The notes beneath the pieces are model-generated. The model searched no databases. It saw only the letters and a program-made list of their open reading frames with translations, and was not told where the DNA came from. Shown piece by piece: positions 9,508-17,978 of a DNA stretch of 18,879 nt; the first letter of the stretch is position 1, and every line of letters starts with the position of its first letter. The translations under genes and the position numbers were made by a program. Location of the stretch: NCBI GenBank assembly GCA_013297575.1, contig JAAFHO010000032.1, positions 1-18,879 of the forward strand. Reading direction: 5' to 3'. Source of the DNA: Chitinophagales bacterium. GTDB taxonomy: Bacteria; Bacteroidota; Bacteroidia; Chitinophagales; Saprospiraceae.

Positions 9508-9620
9508 ATTCGATAGGTTGAGGATTCGGAATTCGAGATTTGGGGCAATTACTTATGAAAAAATGTAGGTAATTGCTTCGAATCTCGGATCACCGAATTT
9601 TCTGGTATCGAATATCGAAT
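9508..9620 (+). other. Layered long imperfect hairpin filling the gap between the two adhesin genes
   Basis: Four nested inverted-repeat pairs share one axis. They are ATTCGATA (9508-9515) with TATCGAAT (9606-9613), ATTCGG (9524-9529) with CCGAAT (9593-9598), CGAGATT (9534-9540) with AATCTCG (9581-9587), and GCAATTAC (9545-9552) with GTAATTGC (9569-9576), around a 16-nt loop. That is 29 paired positions with near-symmetric internal loops of 3-8 nt. TATCGAAT occurs again at 9613-9620. It is followed by TTTTAAAATTA, not a clean T-run. It could be an attenuating or processing structure between the genes, a weak terminator, or a degenerate palindromic intergenic repeat. Confidence 0.6.
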
Positions 9621-9646
9621 TTTAAAATTACGATATATTTTTCAGC

Positions 9647-12600
9647 ATGAGAAATACAAACATAATCCTTTTATTGTTCGCGTTTTTGTTTCTACCAACC
9701 CTCCAATATGCGCAGGTAGTCACCCTAAAAACCGATACAGTAGCTGTCCCATGTACCTCCACCGACACGTTTTTAGTACCTGTTAAGGTGCTCAATTTCA
9801 ATAACTTAGGTGGCCTACAATTTACAATTGAATGGGATAAAACCCTTTCCAAATTTATCCATATCCAAGATTTCAATCCATTGTTGACCAATGGTTTTGT
9901 CAATATGGATTCCACTACCCATATCACAAAGGGGCAAATTACATTTGCTTGGCTTGATCCTTCGGGTTTATCCATTCCAAACTCGGGGAACAATACCTTG
10001 TTCAAGATGGCCTTTGTACGGTTGGGTGGGGCTTTTTCGCCAGTGGCTTTTGATACCACTGCGCTACCGTTCCCACCTCCGACGGCTGTAGCGGTTTCTG
10101 ACCCTAATTTTAACGCCCTACCTTTTCAATTATCCATTGGAGGCGTAAAAACCACTGATCTCGTACCGCCAACTATTAAATGTCCTGCTCCAGTGCAATT
10201 GATGTCTAACTCCCCTATCGCGGTGAGTAATATCCCTCCTACTGGAATTACGGATAATTGCGGGATTAATTTTACAGGCTGGAAATCTACAGGTGCTACA
10301 AACGCCAATTTTCCAACTGACCCAGATGCCAGCGGTGCTATTTTTAACCCAGGCATATCAACAGTTACCTATTCCACCACCGATTTTGGGGGCAATACGG
10401 CTACCTGTAGTTTTGCGATAAATATAATATTTGACCCAAATGCATCGGATACGCTTACTTTTACAGCAAGTTCGGGTGCATCAGATTGCGGTGCGGTATT
10501 CTTTACCGATGTTACAACAAGTAATTTTGATTCCATTTTTGGGGCACAGTTTTCCCTTCAATGGTTGACTTCTGTTTTAAAGTTTGATTCACTGGGTTTG
10601 TTCAATACCACCTTGAATGTTACTGCGGGCAATTTCAATACCAGTTTTGCACAAAGTGGCGGCCCAGTGGCTGGCAGCGGCAACCTTTCATTTGGTTGGA
10701 ACTCCGATGATTTTTCCAATGGTAGCTCAGTGCCTGATGGTACTCGTTTGTTCCGTGTTTATTTTACGGTACAAAGCCCACATGGCAGTTCCAGTGCCAT
10801 TAATTTTGTCAATTTCCCAGCGGCTCAATTGTCGATCAATGCGGCATTGAATCCAGTTGCAACGGTCTATGTATCAGGCCAATTTAATGTAAACGATATT
10901 GTTCCACCAACAATTCAGTGCCCTCCCAATCAGGCGGTAAGTGCGGTAGGCATGACATCTGCTACTGTGACTGGGCTTGAACCGATCATTTTGACAGATA
11001 ATTGTAGTGGCAGCGTTGCATTGAACTATACACCTGCCGGACTAGGCTCTGGTTTTGGCGTAGGGCCAGCCAATGGTACTTACCCAGGTGGCACCAATAC
11101 AGTAACTTATAAAGCGACTGATTTGGCAGGAAATACCAGCACTTGTTCGTTTTTGGTTACTGTTGATCTTGGTTCTGTTTTTGAATTAAAGATTGACTCT
11201 GCGCAGTACAATTGCAATGGTACAAGTACGATCTCTATTCCATTTAGAGTAAAGAAATTTTCGGATATTGCTGGTATGAATTTCCGCGTTGAATGGGATC
11301 CAGCGGTGCTTTCTTATACAGGTTTTGGAAATGTCTTTGCAGGTATGGGCATCACAGGTGCCAATTTCCCTAGCGCAGCGACCACAGCCCCTTTGGGTTA
11401 TGTCAACTTTTTGGCGGTTAGCCCAACTGGTATTTGGCCCAATATTTCCGATGGAGGTATTGTATTTGCTTTAAATTTTACGATTCTAAATCCAAATGCA
11501 ACCACGGATTTGAAGTTTATTCAACCGCTCAATGCCATTAATGGTTCTTTTGCGTCCACTCCGTTTAACTTTATCAATGGTCATTTTAAGAGTGTTGATC
11601 TTACGCCTCCAACGATCACATGCCCTCCCAACCAGTTCGCTCCGGGTGGTGCCAATTGTTCGGCATTGGTGGTATTACCTTCAGCAACGGCAACAGATAA
11701 CTGTGGTACTGTCTCCTCCATTGTCAATAATGCACCGCCAACCAGTGTTTATCCTGCTGGCCCAACGGTAGTAGTATTTACAGCAAAAGATAATTCTAAC
11801 AACAGTAGCACCTGCTCCATGACGGTGACCGTAAATGCCAATACCGCATTGCAGATCGCCAATTGCCCAACTGCGCCAATTACAATTAATGCTACCCAAA
11901 ATTGCTCTGCTGCTTTGGCTTATCCAGCCATTTTAGCCTCCAACCCTTGTGTAGCCAATGCTAATTTTACGTATAACTGTAATTTTCCAGTGGGTACTAT
12001 TCGCCCCGTAGGCACCACAAATGTAGTGTGTACTGCTACCCAATTGGGTAATGGCGGCGGATTTGTCACTTGTAATTTCCAAGTAAAAATTGTGGATGCT
12101 GCGGCTCCAGTGCTTACTTGTCCTGCTAATTTGACATTGGAAGCGGCTGGTACCGATTGCTTTGTAACGAATCCTTCACTGAATTCACCTACGGTAACTG
12201 ATAACTGCGATCAAGGGCTTATTGCAACGATCGACCCAGACTTGACGGATACTATATTTACAGGTGTAAATAATCTTATTTATTTGGCAACAGATAATGC
12301 AGGTAATGTGGGCGCTTGTTCTTTTTCGGTAACGGTAAAAGACGTTAACCCTCCAGTTATTGCTTGCCCACCTTCTATTACGGTGAGCGCAACCACCAAC
12401 TGTATGGGTGCTGCAACATGGAGTGCACCAGTAGTGAGTGATAATTGCACCAATACATCCAATATTAATGTATCTGGAACAGCTACTTCGGGTAACACAT
12501 TTGCTATCGGCACCAACACAGTAGCATATACGGCAACGGATGGTTCTCAAAATACGGCCTCTTGTACTTTCAATATTATGGTAGTAGAGGATGTGCCGCC

Positions 12601-14416
12601 AAGTATTACCTGCCCTAATAGTGTTTTCTTGTTATTACCGACCAACAAATGTGATACCATCATTAATTGGACGATACCTACCGCAACCGATAACTGCGGT
12701 ATTGATACTGTGATTACCAATTATGCGCCAGGCACGGTATTCCCTTCCGGTGCTACAACAGTCGTTTATACCGCAACTGACTTTGCAGGTAATACAGCAA
12801 CTTGTTCCTTTACAGTAGCAGCATTAGATAAGGTAGCACCCGTATTCACTTCATTTCCGAATGATATTGTGATTACGAATGCAGATCCATGCGGCCATAT
12901 ATTAAACTTACCCGATCCAAGTGGCACCGACAATTGTGATCCCAATCCTATGATTTCTCCTATGGGAGTTTTGAAGGATACCTTCCCAATTGGTACCACT
13001 AAAATCGAGTTTTTGATCACAGATGCAAGCGGAAATACAACCAAAGACACTTTATCTATTACGATAAGTTCTATGTTTATCCCTACATTTGGTAATTTCC
13101 CCGCTAACCAAAATATTACAGGTTGTTCGAGTGTGGCGAATTGGACAGAACCAACAGTACAGGGCTTCTGTTCGACACCGGTTATTACCAGTTCGCACAA
13201 CTCAGGTGATATATTCCCAGTAGGAACGACCATTGTAACTTATACCGCAAAGGAAGTCAACGGTATTACGATAGCCAGTACTTTTACGATTACGATTTCC
13301 GATCCTTCACCTCCTACGATCAATTGTCCACAACCCGTTGTGGTAAATGCTGCTGGTGTAGTGATTAGCGATCCATCTAATGTGGTGGCTACGATAGCGG
13401 GTTCGGTGAATTGCCAAAGTGCTGATTTAACTTTTAATGCGCTGACGGTAACCGACGACTGTGACCCAATGCCTATATTAGTCCAAGTTTCTGGTCCTAC
13501 GGCAAATGGTAATTACCCAATAGGCAACTATACATTGACTTATCAGGCAACAGATGAATTTGGTAATTCATCTACCTGTGCATTTACGGTGAATGTTACG
13601 CCTTTCTTAATCAATGCGCCTACGGTAGCACCCAATCCGGGTTGTGAAGGGGAAATGGTGGTACTTTCTGTCACGTCTTATCCTAATGCTACTTATGCCT
13701 GGACAGGGCCGCAAACGTCGTATCCGAACACAGCATCTATTACCATTTTAAGTCTTTCGCAAGGCAATACAGGTAATTATTCTGTAACGGCATCTTTGAA
13801 TGGATGTACTGCCACAGCCGCACCAGTATCAGTGGTGATGGCCGTAAAACCGATTGCAGAAGATGACTTGGATTTCACGATTGGCTTAGGTGATACTTTA
13901 ACGGCTGCAAGTGTGCTGCTCAATGATAATTTTACGGCGCAATCCGATATTACTTTTGCACAGCAAAGCCCACTCGATGGTCTTGATTTTAACACCACCG
14001 ACGGTACATTTAAGTTTGTTTCTGGTGCAGCGGGTACGTTCTCGTTTATTTATGAGATATGCTCTATTGCCTGCCCCGATTTATGCGATATGGCCACCGT
14101 AACCATTAGTGTTCGCGATAATAAATGTGATTTTATTCCAAATATTTTCACACCAAATAACGACCAAACTAATGATGTTTTTGAAATACCTTGCTTAGAC
14201 TCTCGGTTATATCCTAACAATACACTGGTCATTTTTAGCCAATGGGGCGATAAGGTATTTGAAGCAAAAGGTTATGAAAACACATCGGGAAAGGCATGGA
14301 ATGGTACATTAAATAACGAAGCGGGTAAAGAACTACCCGATGGAGTTTATTATTATATTTTCAAGCAAGACCCAGATGCTGCTGCATTGAAAGGTTTTGT
14401 TCACATTTACCGTTAA
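9647..14416 (+). CDS. Secreted multi-domain adhesin with cohesin-like and HYR modules and type B (gliding-motility-associated) T9SS C-terminal domain
   Basis: A 1589-residue surface protein. Signal peptide 1-22 (core IILLLFAFLFLP, cleavage near YAQ). Three cohesin-like/HYR pairs follow: cohesin-like 23-171, 266-417 and 511-651; HYR 172-262 and 418-508, and the third HYR opens a tandem run from 652 to about 1318 holding about eight modules (openings such as TPPTITCP, APVLTCP, PPVIACP). Then come an Ig/PKD-like module (about 1321-1398, with YAWTGP), a cadherin-like/Big_9-type module (about 1401-1490, with SVLLNDNF) and a C-terminal domain at 1494-1589. The last shows the type B signature: FIPNIFTPNNDQTNDVF, then LVIFSQWGDKVFE, W-N-G-T and PDGVYYYIFK. 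Type B domains are typical of SprB-like gliding or adhesion proteins and are generally exported with a PorP/SprF-family partner. Such a gene begins 10 nt downstream, so a cognate pair and an operon are likely. No enzyme domain is seen; adhesion or matrix formation is inferred. Confidence 0.92.
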   Translation: MRNTNIILLLFAFLFLPTLQYAQVVTLKTDTVAVPCTSTDTFLVPVKVLNFNNLGGLQFTIEWDKTLSKFIHIQDFNPLLTNGFVNMDSTTHITKGQITFAWLDPSGLSIPNSGNNTLFKMAFVRLGGAFSPVAFDTTALPFPPPTAVAVSDPNFNALPFQLSIGGVKTTDLVPPTIKCPAPVQLMSNSPIAVSNIPPTGITDNCGINFTGWKSTGATNANFPTDPDASGAIFNPGISTVTYSTTDFGGNTATCSFAINIIFDPNASDTLTFTASSGASDCGAVFFTDVTTSNFDSIFGAQFSLQWLTSVLKFDSLGLFNTTLNVTAGNFNTSFAQSGGPVAGSGNLSFGWNSDDFSNGSSVPDGTRLFRVYFTVQSPHGSSSAINFVNFPAAQLSINAALNPVATVYVSGQFNVNDIVPPTIQCPPNQAVSAVGMTSATVTGLEPIILTDNCSGSVALNYTPAGLGSGFGVGPANGTYPGGTNTVTYKATDLAGNTSTCSFLVTVDLGSVFELKIDSAQYNCNGTSTISIPFRVKKFSDIAGMNFRVEWDPAVLSYTGFGNVFAGMGITGANFPSAATTAPLGYVNFLAVSPTGIWPNISDGGIVFALNFTILNPNATTDLKFIQPLNAINGSFASTPFNFINGHFKSVDLTPPTITCPPNQFAPGGANCSALVVLPSATATDNCGTVSSIVNNAPPTSVYPAGPTVVVFTAKDNSNNSSTCSMTVTVNANTALQIANCPTAPITINATQNCSAALAYPAILASNPCVANANFTYNCNFPVGTIRPVGTTNVVCTATQLGNGGGFVTCNFQVKIVDAAAPVLTCPANLTLEAAGTDCFVTNPSLNSPTVTDNCDQGLIATIDPDLTDTIFTGVNNLIYLATDNAGNVGACSFSVTVKDVNPPVIACPPSITVSATTNCMGAATWSAPVVSDNCTNTSNINVSGTATSGNTFAIGTNTVAYTATDGSQNTASCTFNIMVVEDVPPSITCPNSVFLLLPTNKCDTIINWTIPTATDNCGIDTVITNYAPGTVFPSGATTVVYTATDFAGNTATCSFTVAALDKVAPVFTSFPNDIVITNADPCGHILNLPDPSGTDNCDPNPMISPMGVLKDTFPIGTTKIEFLITDASGNTTKDTLSITISSMFIPTFGNFPANQNITGCSSVANWTEPTVQGFCSTPVITSSHNSGDIFPVGTTIVTYTAKEVNGITIASTFTITISDPSPPTINCPQPVVVNAAGVVISDPSNVVATIAGSVNCQSADLTFNALTVTDDCDPMPILVQVSGPTANGNYPIGNYTLTYQATDEFGNSSTCAFTVNVTPFLINAPTVAPNPGCEGEMVVLSVTSYPNATYAWTGPQTSYPNTASITILSLSQGNTGNYSVTASLNGCTATAAPVSVVMAVKPIAEDDLDFTIGLGDTLTAASVLLNDNFTAQSDITFAQQSPLDGLDFNTTDGTFKFVSGAAGTFSFIYEICSIACPDLCDMATVTISVRDNKCDFIPNIFTPNNDQTNDVFEIPCLDSRLYPNNTLVIFSQWGDKVFEAKGYENTSGKAWNGTLNNEAGKELPDGVYYYIFKQDPDAAALKGFVHIYR

Positions 14417-14426
14417 AACTCACAGT

Positions 14427-15401
14427 ATGAAAAAAATATTATTCCCATTATTTTTATTAGTGGCAACGGTGGCATGTGCTCAACAAGACCACCAATATAC
14501 GCAATTTATGTACAATAAGTTGCTGGTCAACCCAGCCTACGCAGGTGTGCGCGGCGTACCTAGCGTTACGGCAATTTACCGCAACCAATGGGCTGGTTTT
14601 GATGGCGCACCCAAGTCTGCACTGGCCAGTATCAATTCGCCGTTCCTGTCTAAAAGGGTAGGTATTGGTGCTGTATTGTCGCACCAACAAGCGGGTTTAC
14701 AACGCGATTTCTTTGGATCTTTGGCTTATTCTTATGACCTGATTTCCAGTGAAAACACCTCTTTACGTGTAGGTGTACAAGGTTCATTGCGTTCATTAGC
14801 CATTAATTTTGCAGAGGCCACTACCGCAAATCCTGGTGGCCCGGGTGTCGATCCATCTTTGATTACCAATCGAGTTAATGATGTATATGGTAATGTAGGC
14901 GCAGGTGTTTACGGTACTTTTATGCAAAAATTCTATGTAGGTTTTTCTTTGCCACGTATTTATTCCAATACGATCGGTTTAAATAGTAACCCTGCATTTG
15001 TTACCGCAAAAGAGTACCGACACTATTATGGTATGGCAGGCGCAGTGTTGCCTATCAACAAAGACATTAAGTTTTTACCAGCTATAATGGTTAAATATGT
15101 ATATGGTGTACCCATCAATACAGACATTAACCTGAACCTAGATATCAACAATAAATTTACCTTTGGCGTATCTGGGCGTGTAGGCGGTGGCGGTGGTTTG
15201 GAATCAGCGGATTTATTGTTTTTTTGGCAAGCAACGAATCAGATCGGCGTAGGTGCTGCTTATGATTTCACTTTATCTCGTATCCGCGATTTTACAGCGG
15301 GCTCTTTCGAGATCATGTTGCAAGCAGATTTAAAGCCACAACCCACGCCAAAAAGCAAAAAGGGAAAGAAAAACCTTGCTAATCCAAGATTTTTCCTTTA
15401 A
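14427..15401 (+). CDS. PorP/SprF-family type IX secretion system outer-membrane protein
   Basis: A 324-residue predicted outer-membrane beta-barrel. The ATG at 14427 starts a clear signal peptide (KKILFPLFLLVATVACA). An in-frame ATG at 14397 would overlap the preceding gene and add ten non-signal residues, so it is rejected. Family hallmarks are the mature N-terminus QQDHQYTQFMYNKLLVNPAYAG, the following Y-R-N-Q-W-x-G-x-x-G-A-P segment, S-I-N-S-P-F, Gly/aromatic-rich alternating strands throughout, and a C-terminal NPRFF near the end. Length is normal for the family. SprF of Flavobacterium johnsoniae is needed for export of the type B adhesin SprB. By position this copy probably serves the type B protein encoded immediately upstream. 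A Cys precedes the probable cleavage site, but the preceding residues do not fit a lipobox. Because several paralogues per genome are common, no gene symbol is given. Confidence 0.93.
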   Translation: MKKILFPLFLLVATVACAQQDHQYTQFMYNKLLVNPAYAGVRGVPSVTAIYRNQWAGFDGAPKSALASINSPFLSKRVGIGAVLSHQQAGLQRDFFGSLAYSYDLISSENTSLRVGVQGSLRSLAINFAEATTANPGGPGVDPSLITNRVNDVYGNVGAGVYGTFMQKFYVGFSLPRIYSNTIGLNSNPAFVTAKEYRHYYGMAGAVLPINKDIKFLPAIMVKYVYGVPINTDINLNLDINNKFTFGVSGRVGGGGGLESADLLFFWQATNQIGVGAAYDFTLSRIRDFTAGSFEIMLQADLKPQPTPKSKKGKKNLANPRFFL

Positions 15402-15414
15402 TTTTCTTGTATGA

Positions 15415-15471
15415 AGGGTTGTGTTAGCGGTAATTTATAATTTAATATTTAATTACCAACAACACAACCCT
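15415..15471 (+). other. Strong intergenic stem-loop between the PorP/SprF-like and OmpA-SPOR genes
   Basis: AGGGTTGTGTT (15415-15425) pairs perfectly with AACACAACCCT (15461-15471). Inside it, after a 3x3 internal loop, GGTAATT (15429-15435) pairs with AATTACC (15451-15457), leaving a 15-nt AT-only loop. This gives 18 base pairs. No T-run follows, so it is not a classical intrinsic terminator. It starts 13 nt after one stop codon and ends 30 nt before the next start. It may set relative expression by partial termination, RNA processing or 3'-end protection. Confidence 0.65.
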
Positions 15472-15501
15472 CCATAATTCACAAATCATAACTACAAAAT
15501 C

Positions 15502-17826
15502 ATGAAAGTTTATAAACATATCGCAGTACTTGCGTGCTTGTTTACTTTATTCCCAAGTTTGTTTGCCCAAAAACAAACAGTCACTGTACAAGTGAAAAAT
15601 GAAGTGAATGTAAACACCAAAGAACTGGAATTTAGTCCCACGTTTTATGAGGATGGCATTATTTTTATTTCTACCAATAATGCAGGCATAGAAAAAGAAA
15701 AGGACGATAGCCTGAATATGTTAGCCATGTCTATTTTGCATGCCCGCCGTAATCAGGAAGGTGAATTAATGACACCCGAAATTTTTTCAAAGGAGATTAC
15801 CTCCAAAAACCACGAAGGCCCTGTTTGTTTAAGTCCAACGGGCGATATGATCTATTTCTCCCGCAACTCCATCATTGATGGTAAAGACAAGGTATCAAGC
15901 GATGGAATCCAGAAGATGAGGATCTACTCCTCTACTAAACAAGATAATATTTGGAGTGCACCGATAGATCTAGGATTGAACAACAGTGAATTCAACGACT
16001 GCCACCCGGCATTAAGCATTGATGGCGACAAACTCTATTTTGCTTCTGACCGCCCCGGTGGATTCGGGAAAATGGACTTGTATGTTTCCTTCAAAACTGG
16101 CGATACTTGGGGTACACCCATCAACCTTGGCCCAAGTATTAATACCGCAGGCAATGAAGTATTCCCTTTTATTCATGCCGATAATACCTTGTATTTCGCT
16201 TCTACTGGGCGGGGTGGTAAAGGCGGGTTGGATATTTTCCAAACAAATGTTGGTAAAAATGGCGAATGGAGCAAACCAATTATTCTACCCGAGCCATTTA
16301 ATACAGCCGGTGATGATTTTGGACTTATCGTTGACTTGAACAAAATTAACGGATATTTTTCCAGTAATGGTACACCGGGGCAAGGCCAAGATGACATCTT
16401 GAGTTTTAATGTAATAAACGGTAATTTGGACGATTTGATGAATATCGACCAAAACGAGGACAATAGCCCTATGGATCTTTTGGTAACGGTAACCGATGCC
16501 GTGAGCGGTAAAGCACTTGCTGGTGCAGATGTACGCTTACTCGATATGGGCATGGGCGATGTTATTGGTCGCGATGAATCCGGTAATTTGATCACTGTTG
16601 TAAAAGTTGATGGACAAGATGTACTTAAAGCAGTACCTGCACACGCTGGACTAGCGGGCATTTCGGATAAAAAAGGCCGTTATGGTACTACTTTGACACC
16701 GGGCACCTACTCCTTGACGGTCTCTTTAGATGGTTATCAAACCAAACAAATATCACTTACCGTAGCCGAAGGCCCCAATAAAGTGACCATTCCGCTCAGC
16801 AAGGTAATGGATAAAGTACTTTGGAATGCCTCCGTTTTTAATTACCTGACCAATGCGCCACTTTCTGGTGCAACAGCAGTAGTAATTGACCTCGGAAATG
16901 GTAAAAAAGATACCATTATGACCGACGAAAATGGTAAAATCCAATATTACCTCAATCCAAATACCAAATACAAAGTAGATCTGTACCAAGGTGGTCGTAA
17001 AATCGGTTCAACGGAAGTAGAATCGGGTGCGGCTGGCTCTGAATTGGCCGCTCATAACATTTCTGTGGCGCCATTATTACCGGGTACTGTCATGGAATTG
17101 CCGAATATCTACTACAATTACAACGACGCTTCACTTCGCCCAGATGCGCGTAAAGACCTCGATATTGTAGTGGCTTTGATGAAACAACATACTGGTATTA
17201 GTGTAGAACTATCCAGCCATACGGATAGCCGCGGCAAAGACAATTATAACCAGCAATTGAGCCAAAAACGCGCGAATGGTGTAGTCGAATACCTCGTTAC
17301 TAAAGGCATTAGCCGCAATCGTTTATTGCCCATCGGCAATGGAGAAAGCAAGCCGCGCAATAATTGTGTGGACGGGATCAAATGCAGCGAAACCGATTAT
17401 GCGCGCAACCGCCGAACGGAAGTAAAAATGATTACTGGTGTCAACGGCAGCTCGATGGTCTATGTAGATGGTGAATTAGCGCCAAGTACAACTGGTGCTT
17501 CAGGTGATCCACAACCGTTTAGCGGCGGTGGCAATAAAAATGAACCTGAGCCCATCAAACACGATGGTGGGCTTAAAGTTTCCACTGGTCAAGCACAATT
17601 TTATGTGGTAGCAGGTTCTTTTTTGGCCGAAAATCGCGCACAAAATCAATTACAAACCTTGATTACTGCGGGTTATAACGAAGCAAAAATTATCCGTTTT
17701 GAAGGTTCTAATTTTTATTCCATTTGTGTCCAACAATTTGACACTCGAAGCGCAGCAGAGGCTATGGAACGTACATTGGAAACCAAAAACAAAATTGATG
17801 CTTTTGTACGTGCTAGTGTAAAATAA
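15502..17826 (+). CDS. PD40 / carboxypeptidase-regulatory-like / OmpA / SPOR protein, peptidoglycan-binding partner of the T9SS surface locus
   Basis: A 774-residue exported protein. Signal peptide 1-22 (cut before QKQTVTV). PD40/WD40-like propeller, about 41-290, with blades at about 41-58, 106-122 (SPTGDMIYFSRN), 168-187 (IDGDKLYFASDRPGG), 219-235 and 273-289. Two CarboxypepD_reg-like beta domains, about 325-434 and 441-505. OmpA-like domain, 534-643, with D575 and R590 in the TD-x-x-G...LS-x-x-RA motif, the pair that contacts diaminopimelate in OmpA homologues. SPOR domain, 697-774 (FYVVAGSF...), which in other proteins binds glycan strands lacking stem peptides. A low-complexity Gly/Pro/Lys linker (about 660-695) joins the last two. 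PD40-OmpA proteins next to porP/sprF genes are usual in Bacteroidota, and PorE of Porphyromonas gingivalis is a related design. This protein has no lipobox and no visible TPR repeats, so it is not simply PorE. Anchoring the neighbouring barrel to peptidoglycan is inferred. Confidence 0.9.
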   Translation: MKVYKHIAVLACLFTLFPSLFAQKQTVTVQVKNEVNVNTKELEFSPTFYEDGIIFISTNNAGIEKEKDDSLNMLAMSILHARRNQEGELMTPEIFSKEITSKNHEGPVCLSPTGDMIYFSRNSIIDGKDKVSSDGIQKMRIYSSTKQDNIWSAPIDLGLNNSEFNDCHPALSIDGDKLYFASDRPGGFGKMDLYVSFKTGDTWGTPINLGPSINTAGNEVFPFIHADNTLYFASTGRGGKGGLDIFQTNVGKNGEWSKPIILPEPFNTAGDDFGLIVDLNKINGYFSSNGTPGQGQDDILSFNVINGNLDDLMNIDQNEDNSPMDLLVTVTDAVSGKALAGADVRLLDMGMGDVIGRDESGNLITVVKVDGQDVLKAVPAHAGLAGISDKKGRYGTTLTPGTYSLTVSLDGYQTKQISLTVAEGPNKVTIPLSKVMDKVLWNASVFNYLTNAPLSGATAVVIDLGNGKKDTIMTDENGKIQYYLNPNTKYKVDLYQGGRKIGSTEVESGAAGSELAAHNISVAPLLPGTVMELPNIYYNYNDASLRPDARKDLDIVVALMKQHTGISVELSSHTDSRGKDNYNQQLSQKRANGVVEYLVTKGISRNRLLPIGNGESKPRNNCVDGIKCSETDYARNRRTEVKMITGVNGSSMVYVDGELAPSTTGASGDPQPFSGGGNKNEPEPIKHDGGLKVSTGQAQFYVVAGSFLAENRAQNQLQTLITAGYNEAKIIRFEGSNFYSICVQQFDTRSAAEAMERTLETKNKIDAFVRASVK

Positions 17827-17844
17827 GATGCAATTTTACAACGC

Positions 17845-17893
17845 CCAATAAAAATGCCCAGTGAAGTTCAACTTTACTGGGCATTTTTATTGG
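17845..17893 (+). terminator. Strong intrinsic terminator, near-symmetric and possibly bidirectional
   Basis: The left arm 17845-17868 and right arm 17870-17893 are reverse complements over 24 nt with one G-U wobble, centred on the C at 17869. The GC core is TGCCCAGT/ACTGGGCA. It is preceded by AATAAAAA and followed by TTTTTATT, so each strand reads as stem plus T-run. It lies 18 nt after the stop codon of the OmpA-SPOR gene and closes the surface operon. Confidence 0.9.
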
Positions 17894-17978
17894 ATGAGGA
17901 ACGACAAAATAAACGATTCCGCCATACCTTTGCCCAAAACACACACTATCACATATCATCGCTTATATTTAGTACAAA

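Noticed and set aside
9508..9640. Layered hairpin as an ordinary intrinsic terminator
   Set aside because: The stem is long and interrupted and is followed by TTTTAAAATTA rather than a clean T-run; kept as a structured element of unknown role.
9117..10059. Minus-strand frames of about 143 codons near 9117-9548 and 9628-10059
   Set aside because: They lie opposite well-supported coding regions, show no recognisable domain and extend into the hairpin gap; they are antisense shadows.
690..14416. A polysaccharide-degrading enzyme or cellulosome component
   Set aside because: Despite cohesin and dockerin modules, no glycosidase, protease or carbohydrate-binding catalytic motif was found in either protein.
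14427..14490. Lipoprotein signal in the PorP/SprF-like protein because of a Cys near the cleavage site
   Set aside because: The residues before the Cys (T-V-A) do not fit a lipobox and the family consists of barrels with ordinary signal peptides.
15502..17826. Naming the PD40/OmpA protein PorE
   Set aside because: It lacks the lipobox and TPR repeats expected of PorE and has an extra SPOR domain; it is better described by its domains.
17929..17971. Promoter for pyrC (TTTG at 17929-17932 and TATATTTA at 17964-17971)
   Set aside because: The 31-nt spacing is far from the Bacteroidota norm and the second box almost touches the start codon; too weak to annotate.
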